This document shows, one piece after another, positions 24,001-34,800 of a stretch of DNA of 64,000 nucleotides. Where the stretch lies: NCBI RefSeq assembly GCF_002078875.1, contig NC_034414.1, positions 25,826,637 through 25,890,636 of the forward strand. Reading direction: 5' to 3'. Every line of letters begins with the position of its first letter. Position 1 is the first letter of the stretch. The notes under the pieces are model-generated. The model was not told where the DNA came from. It searched no databases and worked only from the letters and a program-made list of their open reading frames with translations. The translations under genes and the position numbers were made by a program. Source of the stretch: Numida meleagris. Its lineage: Eukaryota; Chordata; Aves; Galliformes; Numididae.

Positions 24001-26865
24001 AGCAGCCTCCCTTAAAGACTTATTACTACCCCTGGAAAAGGTAAGGTTTGTTTTCAAGTGGAAGGATAATGGGGAGTCTTGGTAATAATGTGTTATTTTT
24101 CTAGTTTTGTAGCAAACCATTAAGGAATGCGCACCACTTTATGAGTATCACATAAATAAAAAAGTGATGAATATTCTCTTAATTCTTCTCAAATTTATGA
24201 TTTCATGTCTAGCAGAATAACTTCGTCATGCTCCATGCCCACTGTTAATACTTGAGCTGAGATTATTTTTGTCTGTATTATTCTTTAAATTTTCAGTGCA
24301 TTTACAGATGATGAGCCAACAACTAGGTTTTTTAATCTGATAATTTGTCATTTAATTTTTGCATTTTTGGAGGTAACAAATTATGCTGTAGATGTATGAG
24401 AAAGAATTCACTAACAGATAATACTCAGTGATAAATTTGCTAGATTTGCTGTTATTATGGACTGGGTTACTCATAGCTATTTATGATCTTCTTCATCATG
24501 TTTCATCTTTCCTGTATTCATGACTAAGGTGCTAGAAGGCAAACTGACAACTCAGGACTCCCAGAAACAGCTAAGGAGTTGCTCTCTAGTTGTTCTCACC
24601 CGTTTTAAAAGCTGAAGGGGCAGGCTTACAAAGTTGATACTTTTCCCCATTTAGCAATGGGGATTTTTGGCTTTGCACTTTAGATAGGTGACACAGCAAA
24701 CCTCCATGCAGCAGCCCGTGGGCATGATTTTCTAAACGCAGTCCAGTATATATTCCTTTTATCACACAGTTACACAAAGTCCTCTCAAAATAAAGCAAAT
24801 ACTTGGGCAAATATTTGAGCATTAATATTAAGAAAAGCGTGTTGTCCTTTTATAACAACTTCCTACTTATTGTCTTCCTCCTCTCTTTGATGGCAAACTA
24901 TGGGTTACAAAAATTAAGGGAATGGCCAAAAGCTGCCTGGGAAACCCAATACATATAAGAAGCAGAAACTGGCCAGCTCATGCAAGCCTGTGCCTTTAAT
25001 GCCAGTTTTCTGCCAAGCTTTATTACAGAGGAGAGAAGACATGTTCAAGAGCCAGAAGGCAAATAAAGAGTGACTTGAGAACACCTTTCTTGTTAAACAG
25101 TTGTGGGGTGCAAAAGAGAACTTTTCATTGATTTGATAAGAAGAAACTATGACAAGGGCTATGGATTAAAGCAGTAGAAATGATCCCCTATCCCCTGTAT
25201 GCAGGGGCTTGTAGCCATACGATTTCTTTTTAATATTGATTTACATAGATTCAAAAATGTGCTGGATTCTAACAATCTTTATACACATGTATAAGTGTAT
25301 TAGTGGTAAAATAGGGCTGGATGCCTTTAGCCTTGGGCTTTTCAAACTGAAACACAAAATCAGTATAAATACAGTAAGTCATTAAAGAAATGCTACCACA
25401 ATTGGGCCATTGCACTGCTTAACAGATCCTTTTCCTGCTTTAGAGCATTTTCTTTCTGAGCTGTAACATATATACATACACAGCAAATTCTCAACAACTC
25501 AGTTTTGGTTATACTTCTTTGTCATTTATGTCAAATTTGACACCCCAGTAATAGTTTGACATCATTTTTATACTCTAATTTCCACCTACAGGAAATGCCA
25601 AAATGCTACTAGCAAGAGAGGCTTCAATCTTTTTGTGATATATCTGAATAAAAGCAAAGCAGTGTTTATAGTTTTCTGTTGATCTGGAGTTCTGATCGCA
25701 CAAACAAGAATTAAACATATAGGTTTCCTACGAGCTACAGACACTGAACACACTTCACTTATGATATCATCAAACATAAACTAGCATTTTGTTTGGAACC
25801 ATCCTGTTTTACTTTGAAACAACTTGACACAAAGTACAGCCAGCTGCAAGCTAACCAAATGCAGAGAGGAAAACCATTACTGATACAACAGGTACATGTT
25901 CAGTGCAAATATAGCTCTTGTCACTGGCCTTTTTAAGGTTGCTAGAGATGTCCTCCTTTTGTTGTGGTGACTTGCACATTGAACAAAGTGAGCCCAAACC
26001 CAAAGGATGCTATGTTCTGACTTGCTGACACAGGCAACATTCTCCATTCATTCTGATCTAAAACTCCATTAAAGTAAATAGAGATGGACAGTATTAAAAG
26101 AAGGCCAAACTCAGTCCCATTTTAACAGCAAATTAAGTACATTTCCCCTAAGAAATTTCTCTAAGGAATCAAAACTTTAAAAACTTTGTGTAAATAGATA
26201 AAGGAATAGAATGAAAAAAGAAAAAGAAAACCAACAAAGGAATAGAGATGCTTCACGCAAAGAAAGTTTTCTTCTATGAAATGTTTCTTTTTCTAAATAA
26301 GCATGTGAAACTCGAAACAAAACACAGAAAATAAAAAGGTCATGCCCTTCTCATGTGTGGTTTTGTCCCACACATAATTTGTTTGTTCAGGTTGGTACCT
26401 CAGGATCAGCATCTCTCTGCTCTGTGTCCTGCATCATCCATTTTCGTTCTTCATTTTGCAAGGGGCTTGATTTGCTGCTGGGATGCTGTTGAGAGAAGGA
26501 GGACAAAGGATGAAAGAGAGAGCAAAGATCAGTTTTTCCCACTTATTTCAGCTTCTCAGTTTTGAATTGCAATGTGGAATGGGCAATTTGTGCTGCCTCA
26601 TTGTTTGCATCAGCAAGGTGTGGAAAGGAGGAATGTGCCAGGAAAGTGGCTGCTGTTTCTGCGCTGTATGGAAAGCTATTAACTCCACACAGCTGCAAAT
26701 ATCCAAGGAAGGATGATCTTGTTTTCTTGAAGATTTGTATCCTATGGATTTGAGTGGACTTGAGCTGTCTATATCCTGGGGACAAATCTGAATCTAACTC
26801 TCAGTCTCCTGCCAGGTTCATTTCTGTTTTCAGCTTACCTGAGATAAGGCAGATGTTGATGCCAT
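1..26865 (-). CDS. PLA2G4E: Gene A: PLA2G4E-like phospholipase/N-acyltransferase, 3' end off-window
   Basis: Fifteen coding exons: 26865-26839, 20869-20797, 11006-10870, 9793-9665, 9014-8974, 8422-8380, 7957-7894, 6962-6793, 6668-6573, 5818-5781, 4477-4342, 2568-2432, 2043-1818, 818-704 and 285-148. Each is bounded by AG/GT and the joined reading frame stays open (1570 bases, last exon ending with one base of a split codon). The protein has a C2 domain (about residues 16-150), a linker, then the catalytic domain with TTGGGTR and GLSGTTW (Ser360, the predicted nucleophile). In the characterised mammalian enzyme this Ser transfers an acyl chain from phosphatidylcholine to phosphatidylethanolamine, with calcium dependence through C2. 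Residues such as [15 protein letters not shown] and GQNPLPIYL make A look the closer of the two to mammalian PLA2G4E. The catalytic Asp exon and C-terminus lie left of position 1. No frameshift or stop was seen. Exact orthology within the PLA2G4D/E/F group is inferred. Confidence 0.85.
148..285 (-). CDS. PLA2G4E: Gene A exon 15 (last in window)
   Basis: Encodes [25 protein letters not shown] and PESRICFLE, closely matching gene B exon 15 (138 bases each). Donor GAAG|GTAATT. The next exon should lie left of position 1. Confidence 0.94.
704..818 (-). CDS. PLA2G4E: Gene A exon 14
   Basis: Encodes KLTDQQQAL then [17 protein letters not shown]. The GQNPLPIY block is a cPLA2 landmark. 115 bases, equal to gene B; acceptor AAACAG, donor AGAG|GTAATC. 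Confidence 0.93.
1587..1765 (+). mobile_element. CR1 3'-end fragment, gene A intron 13
   Basis: Carries the CR1 tail signature: GTGGAACAGGTTGCCCA, a line like GACACAATCCTGGGCAACCTGCT, then a TTGGACCAGAT and CCTCCAACCTCAGCCA ending. Antisense to the host gene, truncated at the 5' end. Confidence 0.85.
1818..2043 (-). CDS. PLA2G4E: Gene A exon 13
   Basis: Encodes [16 protein letters not shown] and [13 protein letters not shown], characteristic of PLA2G4E after the nucleophile elbow. 226 bases, one codon more than gene B. Acceptor CTTTAG, donor AAG|GTATAA. Confidence 0.92.
2432..2568 (-). CDS. PLA2G4E: Gene A exon 12 (catalytic serine)
   Basis: Encodes [16 protein letters not shown], with the glycine-rich oxyanion loop and conserved Arg, then [11 protein letters not shown]. 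The Ser of GLSG is residue 360 of the predicted protein and is the expected nucleophile. 137 bases, donor GTG|GTAAGG. Confidence 0.95.
2730..2905 (+). mobile_element. CR1 3'-end fragment, gene A intron 11
   Basis: CR1 tail with TCCTGGGAAACCTGCTCTGG, GAGCAGGGGTTGGATCAGAT and CCTTCCAACCTCAATCATTC. 5' truncated, antisense to gene A. Confidence 0.85.
3992..4172 (+). mobile_element. CR1 3'-end fragment, gene A intron 11
   Basis: CR1 tail with GGGAACAGGTGCCCAGACAG, CTGAGCACCCTGATCTAGCT and CCCTTCCAACTCAAATGATT. It resembles the subfamily at 44945-45405 rather than the copy at 2730. Confidence 0.85.
4342..4477 (-). CDS. PLA2G4E: Gene A exon 11 (start of catalytic domain)
   Basis: Encodes [18 protein letters not shown] and the helix [26 protein letters not shown] is a family landmark. 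136 bases, same as gene B. Donor GAG|GTAGCT. Confidence 0.92.
5670..5762 (+). mobile_element. Short CR1 tail, gene A intron 10
   Basis: Only the last 90 or so bases of CR1: GGTTGGACTAGATGATCTTA, TTTTTCAACCTAAAAGATCC and an ATTCTAT end. Confidence 0.75.
5781..5818 (-). CDS. PLA2G4E: Gene A exon 10
   Basis: 38-base micro-exon encoding [12 protein letters not shown], same length and phase as the gene B exon with [12 protein letters not shown]. Acceptor TTTTCAG, donor ATG|GTAAGA. Confidence 0.82.
6573..6668 (-). CDS. PLA2G4E: Gene A exon 9 (fast-evolving linker)
   Basis: 32 codons from acceptor TTTTCAG to donor AAG|GTAAGC, encoding [15 protein letters not shown] and [13 protein letters not shown]. 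Similarity to gene B is confined to the LxSLPS segment; B has 29 codons. Phase 0 at both ends. Confidence 0.75.
6793..6962 (-). CDS. PLA2G4E: Gene A exon 8 (linker)
   Basis: Encodes [17 protein letters not shown], then [15 protein letters not shown]. 170 bases, the same as gene B, where [15 protein letters not shown] matches. Donor TTT|GTACGT. The longest open frame over this region is not the coding one. Confidence 0.85.
7894..7957 (-). CDS. PLA2G4E: Gene A exon 7 (linker)
   Basis: Encodes [21 protein letters not shown]. The CLEV core is shared with gene B and mammalian PLA2G4E, followed by a basic stretch. 64 bases, two codons fewer than gene B; acceptor TTACAG, donor GCAG|GTAAGC. Confidence 0.82.
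8380..8422 (-). CDS. PLA2G4E: Gene A exon 6
   Basis: Encodes [14 protein letters not shown], matching the P-E-T-x-V-T-N-G-V-L-V segment of the family. 43 bases, equal to gene B, donor GTG|GTAAAA. Confidence 0.85.
8469..8485. repeat. (TA)n microsatellite
   Basis: About eight TA units in gene A intron 5. Confidence 0.9.
8974..9014 (-). CDS. PLA2G4E: Gene A exon 5
   Basis: Encodes [13 protein letters not shown], nearly identical to the same segment of mammalian PLA2G4E. 41 bases between a TTTTCAG acceptor and an AT|GTGAGT donor; same length as gene B. Confidence 0.88.
9665..9793 (-). CDS. PLA2G4E: Gene A exon 4 (C2 domain, third calcium loop)
   Basis: Encodes [19 protein letters not shown] and [10 protein letters not shown], ending FPLNPQ as in mammalian PLA2G4E. 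The run of aspartates corresponds to the third calcium-binding loop. 129 bases, one codon shorter than gene B. Confidence 0.9.
9960..10365 (+). mobile_element. CR1 fragment with C-terminal ORF2 remnant, gene A intron 3
   Basis: About 400 bases ending in ATGATTCTATGA. A translated stretch retains typical CR1 ORF2 C-terminal blocks such as [20 protein letters not shown] and [12 protein letters not shown]. 5' truncated, antisense to gene A. Confidence 0.9.
10870..11006 (-). CDS. PLA2G4E: Gene A exon 3 (C2 domain core)
   Basis: Encodes [15 protein letters not shown] and [13 protein letters not shown], the C2 signature; the SD and RDPVWNE segments match calcium-loop positions of the cPLA2 C2 fold. 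137 bases, equal to gene B, acceptor CTATAG, donor AAG|GTACCC. Confidence 0.92.
13730..14770 (+). mobile_element. About 1 kb decayed CR1 with reverse-transcriptase remnant, gene A intron 2
   Basis: The longest CR1 copy here. The 5' part keeps the RT segment [19 protein letters not shown] (family PQGSVLGP-LFNIFIN) and DDTKL with a small deletion before it. The middle has TKYIRGL-type sequence, and the 3' part is the usual CR1 tail ending near 14765. It is full of stops and frameshifts and is split by a C-rich/CCAA simple repeat at 14543-14580. Confidence 0.88.
14543..14580. repeat. Poly-C then CCAA repeat inside a CR1
   Basis: A run of about eleven C followed by (AACC)n and a run of A, interrupting the CR1 copy at 13730-14770. 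Confidence 0.85.
19983..20559 (+). mobile_element. Mariner (Tc1/mariner) element, Galluhop-like, internally deleted
   Basis: 577 bases flanked by TA on both sides (19981-19982 and 20560-20561), the mariner target duplication. Its ends form 28-base inverted repeats with TGAAAGTAATGCCTCC at the left and its near-complement at the right. Inside is a transposase N-terminal remnant: [19 protein letters not shown] then [20 protein letters not shown], the mariner/SETMAR-type DNA-binding domain. After AVTPACADF the match is lost and the catalytic DDD domain is absent, so this is a non-autonomous deletion copy. It lies in gene A intron 2. Confidence 0.9.
20607..20625. repeat. (ATTT)n microsatellite
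   Basis: Four to five ATTT units just right of the mariner element. Confidence 0.85.
20797..20869 (-). CDS. PLA2G4E: Gene A exon 2 (start of C2 domain)
   Basis: Encodes [16 protein letters not shown] then NAHQADF, the first C2 beta strand and calcium loop. The acceptor is a CAGCAG tandem; the second AG gives the same 73 bases as gene B, the first would add one Gln. The donor is TTCT|GTAAGT. Confidence 0.85.
20870..26838 (-). other. Intron 1 of gene A (6.0 kb)
   Basis: Lies between the predicted first exon and the C2 exon. AT-rich, without CR1 pieces or coding sequence that I recognise; open frames near 22.4-23.0 kb have no family resemblance. Extent depends on the exon 1 prediction. Confidence 0.55.
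26839..26865 (-). CDS. PLA2G4E: Gene A exon 1 (predicted start)
   Basis: Nine codons, MASTSALSQ, ending at a strong donor (CAG|GTAAGC) in phase 0, as exon 2 requires. Gene B has a homologous exon (MESGGALSQ) with the same length, phase and donor. The frame is open further upstream, including another ATG, but the shared ATG is preferred. Confidence 0.6.
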
Positions 26866-26990
26866 CGAGATCACTGCTGCATTGAAAATGGGTGCTGCAA
26901 ATGGCACCCTAATATTAGGTTCCACAGTTGCCAGTGTCTTCTGAAACATATTTACAGTCTTGAAGAGTGTCAGAAGTTGCTGAACGGGTG

Positions 26991-27030
26991 TTTTATTACC
27001 TTGAGTCAGAGCTCCACCCCTCCATGATTT
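26991..27030 (-). promoter_or_regulatory. Predicted core promoter of gene A: CACCC box, AP-1 site, TATA-like box
   Basis: On the minus strand a GGGGTGG box (around 27014-27020) is followed by the consensus AP-1 site TGACTCA (27008-27002) and a TAATAAAA TATA-like box (26998-26991). Transcription would start near 26960-26970, about 100 bases before the predicted ATG at 26865. The block aligns without gaps to the matching region upstream of gene B as far as the AP-1 site. That paralogue conservation, not the motifs alone, is the main support. The start site is inferred. Confidence 0.55.
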
Positions 27031-30000
27031 CTGAAGCAGGAAAATTTCCCACCCACATTACTTGTCCTAAGAGTAAGTCTGTTGTAAGGTGTGAACATAC
27101 ATCTGCAGCTCTTGTGACTGAACAGAGCCTGCTAAGACCAAGCCATTCCTATCTGGGGGCTTGCAGACATGTACTAAAAGCAACAATCTGATTGATGATG
27201 ACCTTGTGGCCTGTGAGAGATCACCTTACATTAACAGTCTCAAAGCGATGATAGTAACATCCTAAGAGACACATCTACCTACTGCTTTCATGCAAAGCCC
27301 CTGACAAATGCTATGCTCTACCACTTTCATAAGTGAGATGGCAGGAGAGAAGCCCACCTTTGGATTAGAAAATGCTAGGGGACTTTTTGATTGCCAATGT
27401 ATTTCATGTAGCAACTTAATTTTTAATTTACACAAATGATCACCAAACAGTGAGCTGTGGATTCCTGTTACCAAGCTACCTACAATGAAGAGGATGGAGG
27501 TCTAGCGACAGATCCTCTAGAGTGACTTGCCCTCTCAACCCACTTGAATTAAGCCCTGTTTTTCTTCCTTGTTACTCACACATCTCTCCCCTATTACACA
27601 GTTCCAATCCTTTAGCTCTCCTTTACCCAACAGAGGTTCCTCACTCCCTCTGGGATAGGGCAGAGGGGAACTAACCAGGAACAGTTTCAGTCTGTGATTC
27701 TGTGGTTTGGAGCTAAGGTGAAATGCAGATGTGGAGAGGTATACAGCTCTGGAAGACACAAGAAAGAACAATGCATTATGAGAAGATATACATTTAAGGA
27801 CAATGTGGGAAAACACAGTCCTCAGGATACCAGCTGGAGAAGACAGGGAAGATAGGAATGATCATCACAGAAAATGTTTATGTAGGAAGATATTGGGAAT
27901 TTTTCGGAAGGAATATTTGTCCACTAAAAAGCGTTGTTGCATCATTATTTCTGTACATGGCGTATTTTTTTTGTGGGACTTTTTTTGTGTGTGGTATTTT
28001 TAGGTGGGTTAGTTGGTAGTTTCTTATAGCAGTCCACTTTGAAAGAAGGGAGAAAGTTGATAAGCCACTTTTCTGTGATCCCTAAAACATAATGTATCAC
28101 ATTTCCATTTCAAATGCCTGTCTTATTTCTGCATTTCACACTTACTTAATACAAAATGCATCTAAGAAAATGTAAATGAGACTGAAATATTTCACCTTCA
28201 AAAGTATTCAAGCATTTCAAAAAACTAAAGCAATTTCATCTTTTAGGAGAGCTGGTTGCTGTATTTTTGTTTTGTTCAGTTCAGAATTGTCATTTCCTTT
28301 TGAAAAAAAAAAACAAATATTCAGATTTCTGAGCAACTGCATTCGCATCAGCAGCCAGCTGGGCATTATTAGGATTACTGGAGTTCAATGGACTCAACTT
28401 CTTTTTATGAACCCCTTATGTAGTGAGGATCTACATCTGTTCAGCGCTCCTCGAGGAAGCTCGGTGATTAAATTTTCTAATCCATTACGCAAGCATCATT
28501 AGGCATACATACATTTGTATTGAAAATCTTCTCAAATGATTAAAATTAGAGCTTATGAAAGGATTTGAGATTAATAAGGTGACAAAGCATGATGCTTCCA
28601 ATTAGACACTGGCATAAGGATGAAATCACAGTCATTCCTGACAGTGGTAATAAGTGTTGTACAAGAACCTGGGCTGACAGAAACTAGACACAAACCCAGT
28701 CACTTCCAGCAGTCTCGTTGCATTCATTTCCTATACACACAAAGGAATTAGATGAAAAGCTGGTGTTACAAGAACAAGTTAAGACCTGCAATATTCCATA
28801 GTTGCAAAAATTGATTTCTTAGGTATAATTTTACCCTTGCATTTTTGATATGCATTTATGTATTTTTATTAAATAACCATTTTTAACATATAGTTTTTAA
28901 TTGTTTACATTGCATCATTCAGGGGAAAGGTTTGCTAAGAACTTCCTTTCTTACCTTCATCATATTGAAACTTTTTAATGCAATGGGAACTGCTTGATTG
29001 AAACCAGATAAACAACAGCCATAAACAAAGTATGATCATAAGCTGCCCCATGGAAGTGTTCCAAAACAGTGGTCAAAAGCCTCTCCCACTCTTTGGCTCA
29101 AACTTCGTGCAGTACAACCACATACATACCTCTGATAAGCAAATAAATAAATTTCTGACTTAGTTTTCCCCTGTAAGTATGATGGCCAGAGACAATTTGG
29201 AGAAAAATAAGTGTACATACAAATGCACACTTTTAAAAATGTACTTATTTGTTCTACTGCAGCCTATCTGTATTCCTGGTTGAAGTGCACAGCAGAACTG
29301 CAGTATCTGGATGGAGGCACTGGAATGTTAGTGACAATTTCTCTGTAATTGTGCCCAACATAGGTTATTAGCTCTAGGTCTTGTTTCTGCAATATGTGGT
29401 AGCAAATGGGTGAGGCTTGTGCTTGAGAGCTGGTTTACATTTACGTGTGTCAGACTGCACCTTTGGTTTTTAAGACAAAAGGAAATGAGAAGGGGAAAAA
29501 CCTGCAGCATCTCATAAGAACATGACTAAGGGTTGCTTGTTGACTAACTCTTCTTTCCTGACTCAGGCCTTCCTGATATGAAATACCTGTTATTTAAGCT
29601 CATGTTGGATGCAGCCAAACATGCCTTTGACTCAAAGATGGTGCTAGGATTGAATTTCTTAAATTAGTTCAAAGTTCAAACTCCCTTTCGCTATCAAGCA
29701 CAAATCCTTTGGAGGCAAATATGGCCTTTTCACAAGACACACACTGAGAATAGGCCCTACCTCATCTAAATGTAGTCATCTAAAGATAGACTTCTAGTCT
29801 GAGCTAGTTGCCTGAGTTCCCTATGCTCTGAAAGGAAAACGAAGCCGGCATCTCCAGATCGTGACCCACCTTCGTGGGATTCTTCTCTCTCTTTTGACTG
29901 GAGAAGCCTCAGTGCCCTAGTACTTGACACCTAACTTCTGAATGGCTAAAGGTAGGGTGAGGTGAATCCCACTCTGAGTAATCTTCTTTAATCACTCATT

Positions 30001-31729
30001 TCCAAAGCTACTGGTGCTGAGGGAATCTGATGCTGAGGAACCCTGGTTGTGTTGTTAACGTGACTCAGAGTGTTGCAACGTGAAGCTGCAAAACACCCTT
30101 AGGCAAAAGCTCTATTAGCATGTAAATGAAAAATCCTCTCATAAATTCATTTGATAATAAAGAAGAGGTTTTGCGATACTCATTGTAGCAGGGAATGCTA
30201 GATGCAATGCTTCAATTGTGAAACCACTACATTTCTTGAATAAATACTGCCTTCCATATTTCAGCCTAAGGCCCCTGTGACCACAAAGAGGATAGCTGAG
30301 GACTGCAGTGCCTTCCAGATACTGTCCCCATCTCATCTCAGAGACAATTCTGATGTTAGTTAAGCACAAGCTGTGCAGCAGCAGCTCATGGCCAGAAATA
30401 CTGAGAGTGGAACATGAAGTTTGTTTATCTGCAGTAACCCAGACTTCAACATCAGGAATTTCAACAGCTGCTCCATGACCACTTGAGACATGACTGGAGT
30501 AAATGGAGAATTACAAAGAGAGGGACAGGAAGGAGTTCTTAAACCACCCAAAGGTAAAGCACTCACCACTTTTGAGGCAGAGTTTCAGGAGTCAGCTGAC
30601 TGACTTAGTGCAGCTCAAGGAGTGGAAGGATCATGTCCTTAGACAGCCACACTCATAGCAGCCCCAGAGCCCATCCATCAGCTGGTGAGTTCCTGGTGAG
30701 ATGCAGAGCAGCCAGCATTGCTCTGCCTCAAACTAGCTGTCATTTGAGGCTTTTTTCTGTGACAATTTTTTTTTCCTTTTTCCTGAATAGTCTGATGGTA
30801 TCTAAGACTATCAGCCCAATTTAAAACTACAACCGATGACTGAGCTAGGCCAATTTTAGCATTACTGCGCACAGATGTGAATTGAATTAGAGTTAATTAT
30901 TCAAAGACTATTAAAGCCACAGCTAAAAGACAAATAAAAGATCTGCTAGTTTTCTTTTGACCTTTCTCAGTCATTCTCACAATCACACCCTTCATCCTCT
31001 TTCCCATCCTTTCCAGCTCCTCTGCAGCTCACACACTTCCCTTTATGTCTTACCCCTATTTGTTCTTTTGTATCATGGCCTAGCAGTGTCACTAGACCCT
31101 CTTGCTCCCCTCAGATTTCCCTGAAAAACTTTCTGAACAAAGAAGAAAGGGAGGGTCCAGCTTCCCTGGAAAGCCTTCTGTTTAACTCCAGATGATTATC
31201 TTCACTAGAAACAGCCATGTTCTACTCCCTCCGGATACAGGAATGGGCAACTCCCATGGCTCTTAACAGTACGAAGCTTCAGGCATGACAAAATTATTAA
31301 TACGTGGTGGCCAATCTTAATAAAAGCAAAAATATTCAAGTTCATGTCAAAAATAAAGACATTGCAGAAACTTCTATACAGCAATGCTAAATACCATTCA
31401 TGACAGTCAGGCTCTGACAGAACTGCGAAACTGCCTAATCCGCACTATTGCTCCTGGTGACCCATATATCCATTATTTAAGAAGATAAATTTGTCTCATA
31501 AGTATACATAAGTATATGTATACATACTTATCAAAAATTAAAATATGTTATCATCAGGGGAGAAAAAGAAATGGCCTGAGAGTATTTGGACAATTAATTT
31601 AGATCACTCAAAAAAGGAATGTTTCCATCAACTAGGAATATTATCCAGTTTTTAGGAGAGCTCTGTATGATCTTTTGATGAAGACATTTGTTTTTGTATG
31701 CATATTAACTTTCCCAAACTCACAAATAT

Positions 31730-31855
31730 TTCATAAAATACTTAACATAAAAGTAAAATAATAAAAAAATTATTATAATTATAATAAATTAATTATAATA
31801 AATAAAAAATAAAAAATAATTTTTTATTTCATAAAAAATTAACATAAAAGTACTT
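31730..31855. repeat. AT-only tract with direct and inverted repeats
   Basis: Almost pure A/T over about 100 bases; a segment like TTCATAAAA...AACATAAAAGTA occurs at both ends, and the middle (ATTATAATTATAATAAATTA) is self-complementary. Confidence 0.7.
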
Positions 31856-34800
31856 AACATCCTGGAGAAATACTGGTAGTAAATCAGATTTGAAACATCC
31901 TTGAAAATCTGTTTTTGATTATGGAAAACATAGTCTCTTCTCAAGTATATCTGACTCATAGGAGACCTGTGCATAAACACAGTTGCAATACATTTTTTTT
32001 TTTTAACTGAGCCAATACATAAAATTCTTAAATTAGCTTTTCTTTTTGTAAGATATATGCTATGTGTGATTCTGATCCTTACCACTGTCACCATAGTCTC
32101 CCATTAAACACTAAAAGAGCTTGGAACAGCAAAAGCAATTTACAGTGAAATAACCGGCTTCTAAACATTTTTAGCTGTGTTATGTTAACAGTATCTTGGC
32201 ATCCTAATAGTGGTGCAGCACTGGGTCAGGATTCAAATAAAATCAGCGAGTGTTAATGGGATATGCCTTTGAGTCTCCTCTTCTTGAAGACAATATATGT
32301 TATTGCCAACTTTGTATTGCCAGTGATACACTTCAGTTAGCTCCTGGAGATAAAGTATGTTTACAAGAACCTAGTTCACCCCTAAAACTGTTGATCATCA
32401 GAGCGTCCATTTGCTGAGTATATATATAGAGAGAGAAACATGTTTTCCCATGAGGATACCAGTTTGAGAATCCCAGGCTGGATCAGGGTTTTCAGTGCAC
32501 GTGGCAGATTGCCACTAATTCAGGTATTTTCTCAAAGCTTTCCCCATTGCTCAGCAGGAACCCATTTACTTCCTCAGCTTTCTCAGCCCAGAGCAATGTA
32601 GGCAGTATTTAAGAGACACCATGAGATAACTTTTCTTACCATGGCAATGGCTTAAGCTTTGGTATGATAAAATTTCTAACTTTTTCCTAATTTTATATGT
32701 TTCAAAAGAAGATAAGACAGTGCACTGCGAGATCAGAGCCTACATCTTATGAAGTACCACAAGGGAATGAAATCTCTCCTAAAGAACCAAATGGGACAGA
32801 ACCAGCCAAGAGATTCTGCCATAAAATACTCAGCTCCCTCCTCCTCTGGCTGTCAGCCCTTGAGTACAGCACAGCCTGGGAGAAAACACAAGATATGATA
32901 AAATAAGATCCTTAGGAAAGTCATACCCAGCTGAGGCAAGGATGCTAAGCTCTGGTTTATTTCCTGTCCCACCCTCAGGCTGAAGAGGCAGAGGAAGCAC
33001 AGAGTTTGGTGATGTACTCACTACAGCCCACCTTGTAGTGCTGAAATTCCCAGTCCTCTTTCCTGTAGGATAATAGTCTGGCTGTTGCAGAAGCTCTCTC
33101 TTGTATCTCTTCACATGTGTAGAAGCCATTTTCCCATTCCCATGTTGACTTCAAGCCCTGGGACCCATTGTGCAATCTGAAGATGAGTGCCTGGCAGAAT
33201 AACTTGCCCTATATACAGTATGTTGTGACCAATAGCATGGAGGGCCATCCTTTCCAGGGCATCTGGTAGGCGATGTAAGCAGTATTTAACATGCTCAGGC
33301 TCTGGTGGGAGTTACATGGACACTCCACCTTCATATTTTGCCATCTGTCATCCATGCCTTGTGCCAACTGCCCATGGGATATGCTCTCACTGATGCTATA
33401 TGCATGACACCACAGAGCTGTTAACAAAACAAAGCCAATTCTCAGGGTCTTCTAAAAGACTCCAAAGTTGGCTGTGGAGCCAAATGTGAGAGAATTCAGA
33501 GCAGGTATGCAAAGGAGTCCAGCTGTCATTCCACTTGCTCCTGCTGAACAAAATACAAACCTGTGCAGGAATCTAGTGTGGCCACTTCCTTACAAAAAGT
33601 GCTGATCACAAAGATCAGACTATGTTAACAGCTCCACATGGAAAGACTTTAAAGAAACAATTGCACAACATCTTAGGGAAGTGTTTCAGAAATGCGTAAG
33701 GAAAGAAACATGCTCCAGGAGATTGAGATAGGTGACTATGTAAGTACATCCTATTACATGCTAACTTAAATTGCCATTGCAAAATGAATTTGTGCTAAAA
33801 CTTACCGACATCAAAGACAAGCGTGACTCCCAGGTCAAGAAAACACAAATTAAAGAAAGACAAATTTGTAGGGGCAAGCATTGCTGAATCTCCATTATAA
33901 TAAAAGTAGGGGAGCCACATGTTACTAAAGCATGTGGAAGTCTCTCTAAACAGCTGTTGCATGCAGCTCTCGCATGCTTTTGATAGTTTGACCCTATGTG
34001 GTGTAATGCCTGAAACCTACTCAGTTAGATCACATTGGGCAGATATGAGGGGAAAGGAAAACAAGTTATTCCTTACATATCTGCAAATACAGGACAATGG
34101 TAAAGTTAGACAAGCTTTGACAAAAAACAGGTGTGATTGATTGCTTTGGAGGCTCAGCATTCCAGCTGCGTGCTGCAGGTCATCGGGAAGGGTAAGAGTG
34201 GGCCAGGTGAATTGGATGTCTTAGGGGCACAAGTAACTGTTCCTGCTGCAGTTGAGGAAATCTCAGTAGCATGAAGTGAGCTATCCTAATTTCACAATTT
34301 TGTCTGAAAGCCTGACCTCTTTCAGAAGTGATAAGACAGCAGCAGCTGGATGTGACAAAGCAATGCGCAACACATGGGAACACAGGAAATTCAAAGTAAA
34401 TCATAAGCTACAGAGTATAGAAAAAACATAATTTGCACAGTTGACAATAAGAAGTATATGTATCTATGTAAACGTAAAGGAAATGCATACAAGGAAAAAG
34501 CAAAATCTTAATAAAAATCTGAACTCATTACTTCTTACAGATACCAAAATGATTGCTAATAATGCAGCCAAAGGAATGCTAATAAAACACATCTGTTGTG
34601 CATTGGGAAAGAAGAAACAGCTTCTGTTAACAAATACAACAAACTGCTTTGTGACACATGATCACTAAATGATATATATTAAGATATATATATTAAGATT
34701 AAATTGAGATAATTCTTACCAATTTGTTCTAAAAGCGTAGTCTAGAAAGATTCCTGTCCATCTAGTTTTCATCTATTTTAAGTCTTGGGATACTGAAGAA

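Noticed and set aside
26840..26960. Cysteine-rich plus-strand reading opposite gene A exon 1
   Set aside because: Interrupted by stops on both sides and explained as the complement of exon 1 and its leader.
26839..27029. Longer internal exon in gene A from acceptor CTGCTTCAG at 27030, open in frame to 26839
   Set aside because: The supposed acceptor and first part fall inside the promoter block conserved with gene B, so the open frame is taken as chance.
32690..33430. Possible LTR or retroviral remnant
   Set aside because: Looked for paired terminal repeats, primer-binding site and gag/pol residues and saw none.
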